The notes: generated by a model from the letters alone, not told the origin. Shown: positions 8,911-17,731, counted from the stretch's first letter. The stretch is DNA of 64,000 nucleotides from Marinilactibacillus piezotolerans (GCF_900169305.1 NZ_FWDP01000002.1:1-64000), one strand, 5' to 3'. Program-made: numbers and translations.

Positions 8911-9044
8911 TTTCAGATAGTGGGTTGCCGCTTAGGACAAAGGTTAGTTGTTGAGAGAATCATACAAGTTGAGGGGCTCGTATGTCTTCATAGCTAATTT
9001 TAATAGATGGTTCCTACTTAAAATTTCTGTGTGTCAAAAAGTAG

Positions 9045-9923
9045 TCAGTCATTTTTCTTTAATTCCTCAAAATATATTTTATGTGCTTTTGCTTCATTTT
9101 CCAGTTCGAACAGTTCCATATTCCGAACTGCTGCTTCAGCAAGTTTTTCACCTTTGTCCTTATCTCCCGTCAAGTAATAGCAGCATCCATTTAGAAAAGA
9201 ACATTTGATTCTTTCATAGATGTATCTTGATCCACTCAGATAGTCTTCAATTTTAAAAATATATGTTCTAACTAGATCAAGCTGCCGTTTTTCCAACATC
9301 ACCACTACAACGTTCATCAGCATCAAGACCATCTCATCTGAATATCGGCTGATTTGATTATAGTTATTTAAAACTTTTACGGCTTTTTTAGCCAGCAATC
9401 CAATAACTTCCCCATCAAAGATAAATATTATATTGGTAAATAAGGCTACTTCATAATATTGCCAATTATCAATACTGAACAGATAATGTTGAATTACTTC
9501 TATTTTTGCCGTTTCAACAGGCTCTTTAGTCAGCCGTTTTTTTAAGGCATGACACAAGACACTCATATGTTCATTCCGAATCAGTTCCTCTTTAGATGCT
9601 AAGTAACGATCTTCCAGAAACTGCAGGCGACTGATGTCATTTTTCCTAAATGCCTCATTAATACCATTAAAGTCATCCATGACACTATCCTGAAGCTCTT
9701 CAACTTTTAAAATGTATTCATTAATTGGAATGTTTAAGACATTGAGTAAATTAACGATCTTGGGAAATCCTATATTTGTTTCTTCTCGCTCAAATTTCGA
9801 AATATTAGAAGCACTGATTTTTCTTGATGAATTTGATTTCTCAGACAACTCACTTAGAAATCTGGTAGAAACATTTTTACTTTCACGAAGTTCTTTAAAA
9901 GCCTGTCCATATTTTTCAATCAC
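9045..9923 (-). CDS. Rgg/GadR/MutR-family transcriptional regulator
   Basis: This 292-residue protein is of typical Rgg length. Residues 1-70 form an XRE-type helix-turn-helix: YGQAFKELRESKNVSTRFLSE, then SASNISKFEREETNIGFPKIVNLLNVL. The long all-helical C-terminal region (about 80-290) has the tetratricopeptide-like layout that binds short peptides in the Rgg/ComR/PlcR group. These regulators respond to imported pheromones and usually sit beside the pheromone gene. Here a 29-codon peptide gene is divergent, 122 bases away, with palindromes between. Targets beyond that promoter are unknown. Confidence 0.85.
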   Translation of the reverse strand: MIEKYGQAFKELRESKNVSTRFLSELSEKSNSSRKISASNISKFEREETNIGFPKIVNLLNVLNIPINEYILKVEELQDSVMDDFNGINEAFRKNDISRLQFLEDRYLASKEELIRNEHMSVLCHALKKRLTKEPVETAKIEVIQHYLFSIDNWQYYEVALFTNIIFIFDGEVIGLLAKKAVKVLNNYNQISRYSDEMVLMLMNVVVVMLEKRQLDLVRTYIFKIEDYLSGSRYIYERIKCSFLNGCCYYLTGDKDKGEKLAEAAVRNMELFELENEAKAHKIYFEELKKND

Positions 9924-9979
9924 GGTTGGTTCTCTCCTTATAGATGCGGTCCTCTTTCTCGCTGACTACTATATGACCC

Positions 9980-9994
9980 AAATTTCTGAAATTT
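9980..9994. promoter_or_regulatory. 15-base perfect palindrome, candidate Rgg operator
   Basis: The sequence AAATTTCTGAAATTT is a perfect inverted repeat around one base. It lies between the divergent rgg and peptide genes, where the -35 box of the peptide promoter would be. A TACTAT -10 box follows at 10008-10013, and no good -35 box is present, as in promoters activated by Rgg/ComR proteins. Its role is inferred. Confidence 0.45.
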
Positions 9995-10002
9995 CTACTC
10001 TG

Positions 10003-10035
10003 CCTTTTACTATGTGAGTAACTCATGGTAAAAGG
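10003..10035 (+). promoter_or_regulatory. Inverted repeat overlapping the peptide gene's ribosome binding site
   Basis: The arms CCTTTTACTATGTGAGT (10003-10019) and ACTCATGGTAAAAGG (10021-10035) are nearly complementary. The right arm contains the start of the AAAGGAG ribosome binding site and the left arm the -10 region. It could be a second protein-binding site. If transcribed in full it could be a hairpin hiding the ribosome binding site. Confidence 0.4.
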
Positions 10036-10045
10036 AGTGTTGAAA

Positions 10046-10135
10046 ATGATCTTATTACAACTTGCTGGCTTAATGTTGACTAAAGGTTTAATCTCTACTC
10101 AAGATATTATAGAATTAATTGGAACTGGAAGATAA
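10046..10135 (+). CDS. Short hydrophobic peptide, candidate Rgg-associated pheromone precursor
   Basis: This 29-codon reading frame starts at ATG, 9 bases after AAAGGAG. The peptide begins MILLQLAGLMLTKG and ends DIIELIGTGR. Small hydrophobic pheromones (SHPs) of streptococcal Rgg proteins mature to C-terminal peptides that begin with Asp or Glu and continue with aliphatic residues and Gly (for example DIIIVGG), so the C-terminus is a reasonable match. It lacks the usual positively charged N-terminus and has a C-terminal Arg. Alternatives are a small membrane-active peptide or a chance frame. The divergent Rgg gene and the strong ribosome binding site argue that it is real. Confidence 0.6.
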   Translation: MILLQLAGLMLTKGLISTQDIIELIGTGR

Positions 10136-10156
10136 TCTACATAACTTATGAACTTA

Positions 10157-10197
10157 AATAAGCAAAAGGCTACTTAAATGATAGCCTTTTGCTTATT
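10157..10197. terminator. Bidirectional terminator after the peptide gene
   Basis: A perfect 16-base-pair repeat (AATAAGCAAAAGGCTA and complement) with a 9-base loop lies 21 bases past the peptide stop codon and overlaps the end of the opposing membrane-protein gene. The peptide therefore appears to be the only gene of its transcript. Confidence 0.8.
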
Positions 10198-10811
10198 TGA
10201 TATCCAATGATAAATGAACTTTCTATCAGTATAAAAAAGAAAATAAAACAATACATAAAAAAGTCTTGCGGCAATGCATTAATGATTGGATCAGTTGCCG
10301 GGTCAAACAGCCATGCATCATTATTGAAAAACAGCTGATGGAATAGGACAAACATCTGATCAAAACTGACAGCCAGCAGCATTAGTAGAATCGGTGGTAT
10401 CAAACAGGCTATAAAAAATGGCTTGATCAGTATCCAGATTCTTTTTGTCTGTTTCAAAAACTTCAAATAAAAGAAGGAACCGACCAGTGTAATGAACAAA
10501 ACCGCATAATTAAGATAAAATAATCTTTTTACTTCGTAAAAGTGAAATAGCCCGCTCTCAGAACTTGAGAAATCTGGAAAGTTCAACTCTTGTATCCACG
10601 GAAAGTGCAGGTAGCGTAACAGCACATAGTAATTATCCATAAGCTGATCATAAGAAAGACCCAATCTTTCTGGCAAATTCTGCTGTTCAACGGTTATTTG
10701 ATATAAAGGAATACACCAGATTGTCAAAGCAATAGCCGCCGAGACAATGAGTAAAATCAAACTAATGATCCCAAAAAAATCTTTAAATTTAGCTGTCATT
10801 AGATTGTCCAT
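10170..10811 (-). CDS. TIGR01906-family integral membrane protein
   Basis: This 213-residue protein has four predicted membrane segments (about residues 12-35, 95-115, 128-150 and 188-208) and the extracellular motif LGLSYDQLMDNYYVLLRYL with a following LNFPDF, hallmarks of the TIGR01906 family found in Lactobacillales and Listeria. Function is unknown. The gene overlaps yutF by 13 bases and ends the yunD-yutD-yutF operon, the same context it has in related genomes. Confidence 0.8.
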   Translation of the reverse strand: MDNLMTAKFKDFFGIISLILLIVSAAIALTIWCIPLYQITVEQQNLPERLGLSYDQLMDNYYVLLRYLHFPWIQELNFPDFSSSESGLFHFYEVKRLFYLNYAVLFITLVGSFFYLKFLKQTKRIWILIKPFFIACLIPPILLMLLAVSFDQMFVLFHQLFFNNDAWLFDPATDPIINALPQDFFMYCFIFFFILIESSFIIGYQISKRLSFK

Positions 10812-11575
10812 TCGTCTAATTTCTGAATTGTATAGGTCGGCTGATCAATGATAGTCTCCATATCCTCTTCTGTTGTGAACCCTGTAAAGACTAATAAAGT
10901 GTCGATTTCGTTGTTGATTCCTGCTAGAATATCCGTTTCGTAGTTGTCTCCAACCATCAGCACTTCATTCTTATCTAATCCGATTTTTTTGATTGCTTCA
11001 TCCATTATAATCGTTTCTGGTTTACCTACAAAGGTCGGCTCAATACGAGTAGCTTTTTCAATCAAAGCAACGACTGATCCGGCGCCTGGCACCATTCCTC
11101 TTTCAGTCGGCAAATTAGTATCTTTATTGGTTGCAATAAAACTAGCCCCTTTTTGGATCGCCAAGGTTGCAATTTCACACTTTTCGTAGGTTAACGCTCT
11201 ATCCAAACCGACAACTACATGATCAGGCGCTTCTTCATCGATTGTAAATCCAGCTTCAGTAACGGCTTCATGAAGTCCTTTTTCGCCGACCACATATACC
11301 GTTGAGCCGCCGAGTGTTTTCAAGTAATCAGCTGTAGCTAATGAACTTGTATAAATTTCTTCTTCATAAGCTTCAACTTGAAATTGTTCTGTCAGTTTTT
11401 TAGCCACTTCTTTTGGGCTGCTTGTAGAGTTGTTGGTCACAAACAAGAATGGCTTGTTTGCTTTTCTTAATCGATTTATAAAGTCCGGCGCCTCAGAGAT
11501 TGGTTCTTTTCCTTTATACATCGTTCCATCCAAGTCGATCAGATACCCTTTATAGTCCTTTATCGTCTCTTCCAT
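10799..11575 (-). CDS. HAD-superfamily phosphatase, TIGR01457/YutF type
   Basis: This 258-residue protein belongs to the NagD-like subclass IIA of HAD phosphatases. The nucleophile motif is GYLIDLDGTMYKG (residues 10-22), motif II is FLFVTNNST, and the C-terminal motifs are VGKPETIIMDEA and MVGDNYETDILAG. The large cap domain lies between them. Relatives hydrolyse p-nitrophenyl phosphate and small sugar or nucleotide phosphates; the physiological substrate is unknown. It sits between yutD and the TIGR01906 gene in one operon. Confidence 0.88.
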   Translation of the reverse strand: MEETIKDYKGYLIDLDGTMYKGKEPISEAPDFINRLRKANKPFLFVTNNSTSSPKEVAKKLTEQFQVEAYEEEIYTSSLATADYLKTLGGSTVYVVGEKGLHEAVTEAGFTIDEEAPDHVVVGLDRALTYEKCEIATLAIQKGASFIATNKDTNLPTERGMVPGAGSVVALIEKATRIEPTFVGKPETIIMDEAIKKIGLDKNEVLMVGDNYETDILAGINNEIDTLLVFTGFTTEEDMETIIDQPTYTIQKLDEWTI

Positions 11576-11636
11576 ATACGTCTACCTCTCTCATGCTCGT
11601 TCTATTGTATTTCCCTATGCAACTTCCTGCTGTTTA

Positions 11637-12338
11637 TCAGGATTCAGGATCATTTTTTTGACGAATTTTAAATTTTGTTTCGCCTTTTTGATTTTTCACT
11701 GTTTTCACTTTGTTTTCTTGTTTTGCTGAGTTTTGTTTCTGGTTTTGTACAGGCTCTTTTTGCCGATCTTTTTTAGTAAAAGTTTTTTTGGTCTGTCCTT
11801 GTTTTCGATCCGTTTTTTTCTCATTTTGTTTCTGCTTTTTCACTTGATCAAATTTTTTCAGATTCTGCTGTTTCTTGGTTTGCTGATTTTTTTGTTTTTG
11901 ATTCGATTTAGGCTTCCGTTTGGATTGCCGCTGTTTTCTTTTTGGTTCGATTCTTTCCAAAACAAAATATGCACAGCCAAAGCTGCAATACTCAGTTAAA
12001 TAGTCATTCAAGCTAGTAATTCGCATATCAATCGGAACTTTTTTATTTTTAGAATAATAAAATCCTCTTAGGCGCAGTTTCTCGTAGGCAATGTCTCCGA
12101 CGATATAATCATATTTCTCCAAGAAATCACTATATCGCTGTTCAAGCATTTCCAGATCCAATGCATCTCTGTAATTTTCAATAATTTTATAAGCATCACC
12201 GTTTAGTGACAAAGTCTCATGATCAATTTTTTTGACGAGCTTGTCTTCGTCGCCCAAGTTGATATTTAAAATCGCTTCTTGATTCGACAGCTGCGTAGTC
12301 TCCTCTTTTTTTTCTTCTTTGTATGTTGTGTCGTTCAT
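11637..12338 (-). CDS. YutD-family protein with long Lys/Gln-rich tail
   Basis: The N-terminal two thirds hold the YutD domain: LSLNGDAYKIIENYRDALD, YSDFLEKYDYIVGDIAYEKLRLRGFY, then SLNDYLTEYCSFGCAYFVL, at about residues 43-153. The usual YutD protein ends soon after; here about 80 more residues are a low-complexity tail of Lys, Gln, Arg and Asn. The tail is probably disordered and may bind nucleic acid or anionic surfaces, an inference from composition only. YutD function is unknown. The gene lies 20 bases after yunD in a conserved operon. Confidence 0.82.
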   Translation of the reverse strand: MNDTTYKEEKKEETTQLSNQEAILNINLGDEDKLVKKIDHETLSLNGDAYKIIENYRDALDLEMLEQRYSDFLEKYDYIVGDIAYEKLRLRGFYYSKNKKVPIDMRITSLNDYLTEYCSFGCAYFVLERIEPKRKQRQSKRKPKSNQKQKNQQTKKQQNLKKFDQVKKQKQNEKKTDRKQGQTKKTFTKKDRQKEPVQNQKQNSAKQENKVKTVKNQKGETKFKIRQKNDPES

Positions 12339-12358
12339 ATGATCCCTTCTTCTTTTCT

Positions 12359-13738
12359 CTAAATTAATGGGTAATGTTGTTTAAGATATTCTCCGACAAC
12401 TCTTCTTAAAAAGTACGGAAATAAAACTTTGTAGTCTGATTGCTGTGAAATTTCCGGGAAGAAAGGCAAGAATAGATAATGATCAACGGATGCGAGTACA
12501 TAGTCTTTTTCAGATTCGATTGGTTCTCCCTTGATCAAAATCTCTTTTCCATCAAGTACTTGAATGTTTTTATAACATAATTGCCCAAAAACTTTCCCTC
12601 TGAATCCCAATCCTTTAATCGTTAGATCTTGCAATTTTTCTCTTTGTTCTTCCATTGAGAGGATCATGGTTTCTAGTTCATTTCCCCTCATTGTATATTT
12701 TAACACGCGCATAGGATGAGGCAAGGCTCTATGCAAGTCATCATTCGTAACAATGCCTTCTATCAGCGGCTGAAGAAACAGTCCTGAATTTAAAATAGCC
12801 AATTCTGTCTCAGCTTGCTCACTGACCGCGTCAAGTCCTACTTTCACAAAATTTGTACACTGTTTCCAGTTTGCTTCTAATAAATCAGGAATCGTAGATA
12901 TCTGCTGTTTTTGAAGCAGTTCATGCCCCAATTGAAGATACTGATAAACGAGTGTTCTTTCATGAGCAGCCGGTTCAACCTCTTGATCGATACGGACAAC
13001 TCTAGCTGCGGTTTTTTTTATTGTGTGGTCTGTTATCTCCAGTTCAATGCGACCTATATACTCACCGTATCTTCCGGCTCCAGTCAATAATGTATCGTTG
13101 ACTTGTTCTCCTTCTGGAAGCAGGTGATGCGTGTGTGCTCCCAGAATCAAATCAATATCAGGGAAACGTTCAGCAATTTCTCGATCAAAATCGATCCCTA
13201 AATGGCTCATTAGAATCCACTGGTCCACAAATGGCTCATATTGTTCAAGCATGCGTTCTATCGTTATAAACGGATCTTCAACGTTCCATCCTAAAGGATC
13301 ATAGCTCAAAGTCAATGGTATTGTGCAGGCTATTACACCTAAGCGTGTACCTTCTTTTGTTTTATAAATTTTGATAGGGACAGCCCAATCGGGAACTCTG
13401 TTGGTCTCCTGATCCACCAAATTAGATAAAATGACTTTAAAATCCGCATCGTCATAAAGATGATCCAATTCTTTTTTTGTACTGCCGATCCCTTCGTTGT
13501 TTCCAATCGTAACGGCATCGTAATGTGCATTGTTGAGTAATCGTGTGATGGCCTGTCCATTTGTAGCTTCTGTCAGTGGATGAACACGATCGCACGCATC
13601 CCCAATATCAAACATCAGCACTGTTTCATTAGCTGACTCATGTGCTGCACGCTGACTTCTTAAATATTTTGCCGTTCTAGGCCAGTTTTCCAAATGAGAA
13701 TGCATGTCATTTGTATGATAAATGAATACTTTTTCCAA
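12359..13738 (-). CDS. YunD-type metallophosphatase/5'-nucleotidase
   Basis: The 459-residue protein has the calcineurin-like metallophosphatase domain with all metal motifs: NDMHSHLENW, FDIGDACDR, IGNNEGIG, MSHLGIDFD and LGAHTHHLLP. The C-terminal 5'-nucleotidase substrate domain runs from about residue 260. There is no signal peptide, so unlike UshA it acts in the cytosol, like Bacillus YunD. It probably dephosphorylates nucleotides or related esters. It is the first gene of a four-gene block leading to yutD, yutF and TIGR01906. Confidence 0.85.
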   Translation of the reverse strand: MEKVFIYHTNDMHSHLENWPRTAKYLRSQRAAHESANETVLMFDIGDACDRVHPLTEATNGQAITRLLNNAHYDAVTIGNNEGIGSTKKELDHLYDDADFKVILSNLVDQETNRVPDWAVPIKIYKTKEGTRLGVIACTIPLTLSYDPLGWNVEDPFITIERMLEQYEPFVDQWILMSHLGIDFDREIAERFPDIDLILGAHTHHLLPEGEQVNDTLLTGAGRYGEYIGRIELEITDHTIKKTAARVVRIDQEVEPAAHERTLVYQYLQLGHELLQKQQISTIPDLLEANWKQCTNFVKVGLDAVSEQAETELAILNSGLFLQPLIEGIVTNDDLHRALPHPMRVLKYTMRGNELETMILSMEEQREKLQDLTIKGLGFRGKVFGQLCYKNIQVLDGKEILIKGEPIESEKDYVLASVDHYLFLPFFPEISQQSDYKVLFPYFLRRVVGEYLKQHYPLI

Positions 13739-13926
13739 TCTAGTCCCTCCGCCTATTGATGAACACTGTTAATAATACATCTTTTATTTTACGTTAAAAA
13801 TCGTTTTCTATCGTTAACTTTACCATAATTTACTGGACTTTTCTTGTTAATCTAAATGGTTTTAAGCGAATAAACTAAACAATCGTTATACTATTGAACC
13901 AATAAGCTGGGATGGTTGTTCGATCT

Positions 13927-15477
13927 TTACATCAGCGGCGCAAACAATCTCAAAACTCTTTTTGCAAATAAAACGATAACAGATTGAGGTAAATCTTCTA
14001 TTTTAATTTTTTCGCTCTGCTTCAATGTTTCCTTGTAATCCTGGATCATATCTTTGATCTCAGGCACACCATACAAAGCCACTGCATTTTCAAAATGCAA
14101 ATATAAGCTTCTATAATCAAAGTTAATGGTTCCAATAACCGCCGCTTCGTCATCTACAATCAGCGACTTAGCATGCATAAAACCGCGTGTATACTCATAG
14201 ACATCAACACCAGCTTCTATCAAATCTTTATAATAGGAACGGCTCGTCATATGTACCAAATATTTATCCCAAATTTTAGGCAGAATGATTTTAACATCTA
14301 CACCACTTTGAGCGGCCAGCACTAAAGCGGTCTCCAGATTTTCATCCAAAATCAAGTAAGGAGTACATATCAAAACAGACTTTTTCGCTTGATGAATCAT
14401 TTTAACAAACACTTGCTCTCCGACATTCTGTGTATCTGTCGGACTGTCTGCGAAGGGCTGGACATATCCTCTGCTGGATGATGCAGACGTTTGATTAAAT
14501 TCAGGAAGAAAGCTAGTCATTTTTTCAGAAGACAGCGTTTCGTCCATTGTCTGCCATAATTCTAAAAAGATCAGTGTCTGTCCCCAGGCACCTGGACCAT
14601 CAAGACGTATGCCTGTATCTTTCCAATGCCCGAATCGCTCAATTTCATTGATATACTCGTCTGCAATATTGATTCCACCCGTAAAGGCTACCATTCCGTC
14701 AATGGAAAGCACTTTTCGGTGGTCGCGATTGTTTTGAGAAGAAGTGAGAACTGGGTGAAAAGGATTATATACCCTGCATTCAATTCCTTTTGCTTCTAAT
14801 TGTTCTTTTGTATCGTTTGGCAAGGTAACAAAACTTCCGATATCATCGAACATGACATTTACTTTCACTCCTGCTGCTGCTTTTTCAATTAGTATTTCTT
14901 GAATTTCTGACCACATTTTCCCTTCTGCCACAATAAAAAACTCAAAGAAAATATACTTCTCTGCTTTTACTAGATCTGCGAGCATCGCTTGGTAATAAGC
15001 TTCTCCGATTGGATAATAGGTTATCTTCGTTTGATCATACACTGGAAACCCCATCGTCTCCTGAAGATAATACATTTGTGTCGAATATTCATCGTACTCT
15101 TGAGATGCTGCTTCAAAAACTGAGCGATCTTCTAATAAATAGGAACGGTGAAATTTATAGATTTGTTCTAACTTTTTCTGCAGTTTTCTAGTCTTGGTCT
15201 GTCGGTTGAAAATCAAATAGAACAACGCGCCATACACGGGAAAAATCAGTACTTGCAGAATCCAAGTGATCTTGTAAGCTTCTTTTCCTTTTTTCCAGAC
15301 AACATGCAGAGCGATAGCAACGGATAAAAAGGTGAACAAAGTTTCAAGAACAATAGAGTAAGCAACCGACTGATTAATAATGACAGCAAATATAGCAAAC
15401 TGTATCACGATCAGAATAGCAATCAATACTCTTCTTCTAAAGATCTGCAGCAACCATTTATGTAACATTCTACTCAT
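13927..15477 (-). CDS. cls: Cardiolipin synthase
   Basis: The 516-residue membrane protein condenses two phosphatidylglycerols to cardiolipin. Two N-terminal membrane helices (about residues 14-35 and 38-60) and a PLD nuclease N-terminal segment precede two HKD phospholipase-D motifs: NRDHRKVLSIDG near residue 250 and MHAKSLIVDDEAAVIG near residue 430. Both are intact. The length matches the usual 480-520. The gene stands alone, with a 188-base gap to yunD and an AAGGAATGAGTAG sequence before the start. Confidence 0.93.
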   Translation of the reverse strand: MSRMLHKWLLQIFRRRVLIAILIVIQFAIFAVIINQSVAYSIVLETLFTFLSVAIALHVVWKKGKEAYKITWILQVLIFPVYGALFYLIFNRQTKTRKLQKKLEQIYKFHRSYLLEDRSVFEAASQEYDEYSTQMYYLQETMGFPVYDQTKITYYPIGEAYYQAMLADLVKAEKYIFFEFFIVAEGKMWSEIQEILIEKAAAGVKVNVMFDDIGSFVTLPNDTKEQLEAKGIECRVYNPFHPVLTSSQNNRDHRKVLSIDGMVAFTGGINIADEYINEIERFGHWKDTGIRLDGPGAWGQTLIFLELWQTMDETLSSEKMTSFLPEFNQTSASSSRGYVQPFADSPTDTQNVGEQVFVKMIHQAKKSVLICTPYLILDENLETALVLAAQSGVDVKIILPKIWDKYLVHMTSRSYYKDLIEAGVDVYEYTRGFMHAKSLIVDDEAAVIGTINFDYRSLYLHFENAVALYGVPEIKDMIQDYKETLKQSEKIKIEDLPQSVIVLFAKRVLRLFAPLM

Positions 15478-15582
15478 TCCTTTTAGCTATATTCACTTAT
15501 CAGTATGCCTGTTTTCATCGGTATTGTCACTGATGTTTTCAATAATCAGTCATTATTTCTTAAAAATTTTTTCTATACAATG

Positions 15583-15612
15583 AAAAACAGCCTTTCCTAA
15601 CGGAAAAGCTGT
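15583..15612 (-). terminator. Terminator of cutC
   Basis: On the minus strand ACAGCTTTTCC, a GTTA loop and GGAAAGGCTGT are followed by TTTT, about 25 bases past the cutC stop. Confidence 0.75.
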
Positions 15613-15637
15613 CTTAAATATGAATGCTAAATGAAAA

Positions 15638-16276
15638 TTAACTGTTTAACGCAACGATTTTTGTACCGTGAAACTGATTGGTTTGGAGCTTTTCTGCAAG
15701 AAACGGCAGGTTCTGATAGTTGATTCCGCCTCCCGGCAAATTTTCGATTCGACCGGCTGCGTACTGGATCAGATCATTCAATCGATCCAAATTATCCGTA
15801 ATGTCTCCTCCTAATCTGCCATGGGTTAAGATTCTAGAAACGTTTTGTTCAATCAGCCAATCCATTTCTTCAAACTGAGCTTCTGCAGGAATTTGATCAA
15901 AAGCCATGTGAAACGTAACTTCTGTGTTTCCTGCTAAAGCAAGCAACTCTCTCATCTGCGACCGATCAATTCGATCCTCAGCGGTCAGGCATCCGAAGAC
16001 AAGTCCATCTGTCCGCAAGCGCACAGCGTTTTTGACATCTTCTTCCATAATATGGATTTCTTGTTTAGAGTAGATAAAGTCTCCTCCGCGCGGTCGGACC
16101 ATAGTAACCACTGGAATACTGAGATTTTTACAATAATCTAAAACTTGAATGATCACACCATTCGAAGGAGTTGTACCTCCTACTGCTAAATTGTCGCATA
16201 ACTCAATTCTTCCGGCACCTCGCTCAATCGCAGTAGGAATCAGCGTATAATTCTCAGCACAAAATTCTTTTAACAT
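15638..16276 (-). CDS. cutC: CutC-family protein
   Basis: This 212-residue TIM-barrel protein shows the CutC signatures GAGRIELCDNLAVGGTTPS, VVTMVRPRGGDFIYS, the FHMAFDQ motif, LTHGRLGG and the C-terminal PGGGINYQNL. The family was named for copper tolerance in E. coli, but direct copper handling is disputed; in Enterococcus faecalis CutC was reported to bind copper. The true function is uncertain. The gene lies 72 bases downstream of the methyltransferase gene in the same direction and may be cotranscribed. Confidence 0.88.
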   Translation of the reverse strand: MLKEFCAENYTLIPTAIERGAGRIELCDNLAVGGTTPSNGVIIQVLDYCKNLSIPVVTMVRPRGGDFIYSKQEIHIMEEDVKNAVRLRTDGLVFGCLTAEDRIDRSQMRELLALAGNTEVTFHMAFDQIPAEAQFEEMDWLIEQNVSRILTHGRLGGDITDNLDRLNDLIQYAAGRIENLPGGGINYQNLPFLAEKLQTNQFHGTKIVALNS

Positions 16277-16348
16277 TATCAGTCAGCAGCTCCTTAATAA
16301 TGGATGACACGTTTTGAAGTTAATTTTACACGTTCAATATGCTTCTAA

Positions 16349-17461
16349 TCAATCAGCAAATAGTTCTTTTTCATGCTGAATTAGGTGGCTGAGCTTAGCC
16401 CACTGCTCATCTTCAGTCATACTATTGCCTTCTTCTGTAGAAGCAAACCCGCATTGCGGGCTGATACACAGCTGATCTTTAGGGACATACTGAGTCGCTT
16501 CTTGAATTCGGCTTTTCAACACTTTGATATCTTCTATCTTAGGAAATTTAGATGTCATCAACCCAAGCACCACTTTTCCATTACCAGAAAAATGTTCAAG
16601 GGGTCCAAAGTCTCCTGAGCGATCATCATCATACTCAAGGAAATACCCGTCATAGGATATATCGTTAAACAACTCTTTTGCTACAGGATAATAAGGTCCT
16701 GCTGCTGCATAAGATGACCGATAATTTCCGCGGCAGACATGTGTTGTCAGTACTAGATCATCAGGTTTATTGGCTAAAATGGTTTTTATATTTTCTTTGG
16801 CGGTCTGCTTCAGTTCAGTCCATTCTTCTTCCGAAAGCAACCCGCCTCTGATTCCGTCGGCTGCTAAAAATCCCCAGAATACATCATCTAACTGCAAGTA
16901 GCGACAGCCTAAATCATAAAAATCTTGAATAGCATCAATGTAGACTTTCCTGAGATCCTGTGCAAATACTTCTAACGTTTCGTAGTGTTCTTCTCTTCGG
17001 ATGCCTTCATGCAGAAATTGGTTAGGGCTTGGAATAGAAAGCTTAGCCACTGCATCGTCATCAACGAATTCTTTCAAAGCTTTAAAGTGCTCCAGAAAAT
17101 CATGCGTTTTATTCCAGCTGATTTCACCTGTTGTCCGAACATCCAGCGGTTCACTTTCAATCCCTTCCGCAAATTTATACCCGTGATCTTTACGGTACTG
17201 CTCAATTCCGTTGATTCCCCACATAAAATCCAGATGCCACCATCCACGTCGAAATTCTCCATCCGTTATCGCCTGCAGCCCGATTTCTTTTTGCTTTTCT
17301 ACAATTCTGCTGATCTCCTGATCTTCTACTGCCGTCAGCTCTTCTCGAGACAACTCTCCATTTTCGAATGCAGCTCTGGCTTTTTTTAAATGATCAGGAC
17401 GAAGCAGACTGCCAACATGGTCTACTCTAAATGGTCCTTTTACTGCTGTTTGATTTGTCAT
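16349..17461 (-). CDS. MetE C-terminal-domain methyltransferase, YxjG/YxjH type
   Basis: This 370-residue protein corresponds to the catalytic half of cobalamin-independent methionine synthase. It has the opening FRVDHVGSLLRPDHLKKAR, the LQLDDVFWG acidic motif, the zinc ligands in THVCRGNYRSS and SPQCGFAST, and the DEQWAKLSHL end. YxjG/YxjH proteins methylate homocysteine with a donor other than full MetE. In Bacillus they are under SAM riboswitches; no S-box or methionine T-box is visible upstream here. A role in methionine synthesis, perhaps with the MalY-type lyase at 3.6 kb, is likely. Confidence 0.85.
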   Translation of the reverse strand: MTNQTAVKGPFRVDHVGSLLRPDHLKKARAAFENGELSREELTAVEDQEISRIVEKQKEIGLQAITDGEFRRGWWHLDFMWGINGIEQYRKDHGYKFAEGIESEPLDVRTTGEISWNKTHDFLEHFKALKEFVDDDAVAKLSIPSPNQFLHEGIRREEHYETLEVFAQDLRKVYIDAIQDFYDLGCRYLQLDDVFWGFLAADGIRGGLLSEEEWTELKQTAKENIKTILANKPDDLVLTTHVCRGNYRSSYAAAGPYYPVAKELFNDISYDGYFLEYDDDRSGDFGPLEHFSGNGKVVLGLMTSKFPKIEDIKVLKSRIQEATQYVPKDQLCISPQCGFASTEEGNSMTEDEQWAKLSHLIQHEKELFAD

Positions 17462-17731
17462 ATGTAACTTCCTCTCTGTATTTCAATTTGGAAAAGCTTA
17501 CTCCGCATACCTACTATAGTCACCAATATTTTATTAATTAGTTTACTTATTATTAACTAGTTCTCTTTGCAAGAACATACTGTTTAAAAATGGTAAGAAC
17601 GGCACTGTTCAATTTTTTAAAATTCTGCATTTAAACTCAACAAGCATTTTAATCCTATTAAAAAAGTTGATTTTAATGTACTGAAACGGAGAACTTTTGT
17701 CAACTTCAATCAGCAGCTGTTTTATTCAACG
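17462..17731. other. Gene-free divergent intergenic region
   Basis: This AT-rich stretch separates the MetE-like gene from rnhA. No riboswitch, leader peptide or small gene could be recognised. The only clear signal is the rnhA promoter just beyond its right end. Confidence 0.5.

Noticed and set aside
8948-9208. An 86-codon plus-strand frame overlapping rgg
   Set aside because: It is antisense to the 3' end of rgg, lacks a ribosome binding site and has no recognisable features.
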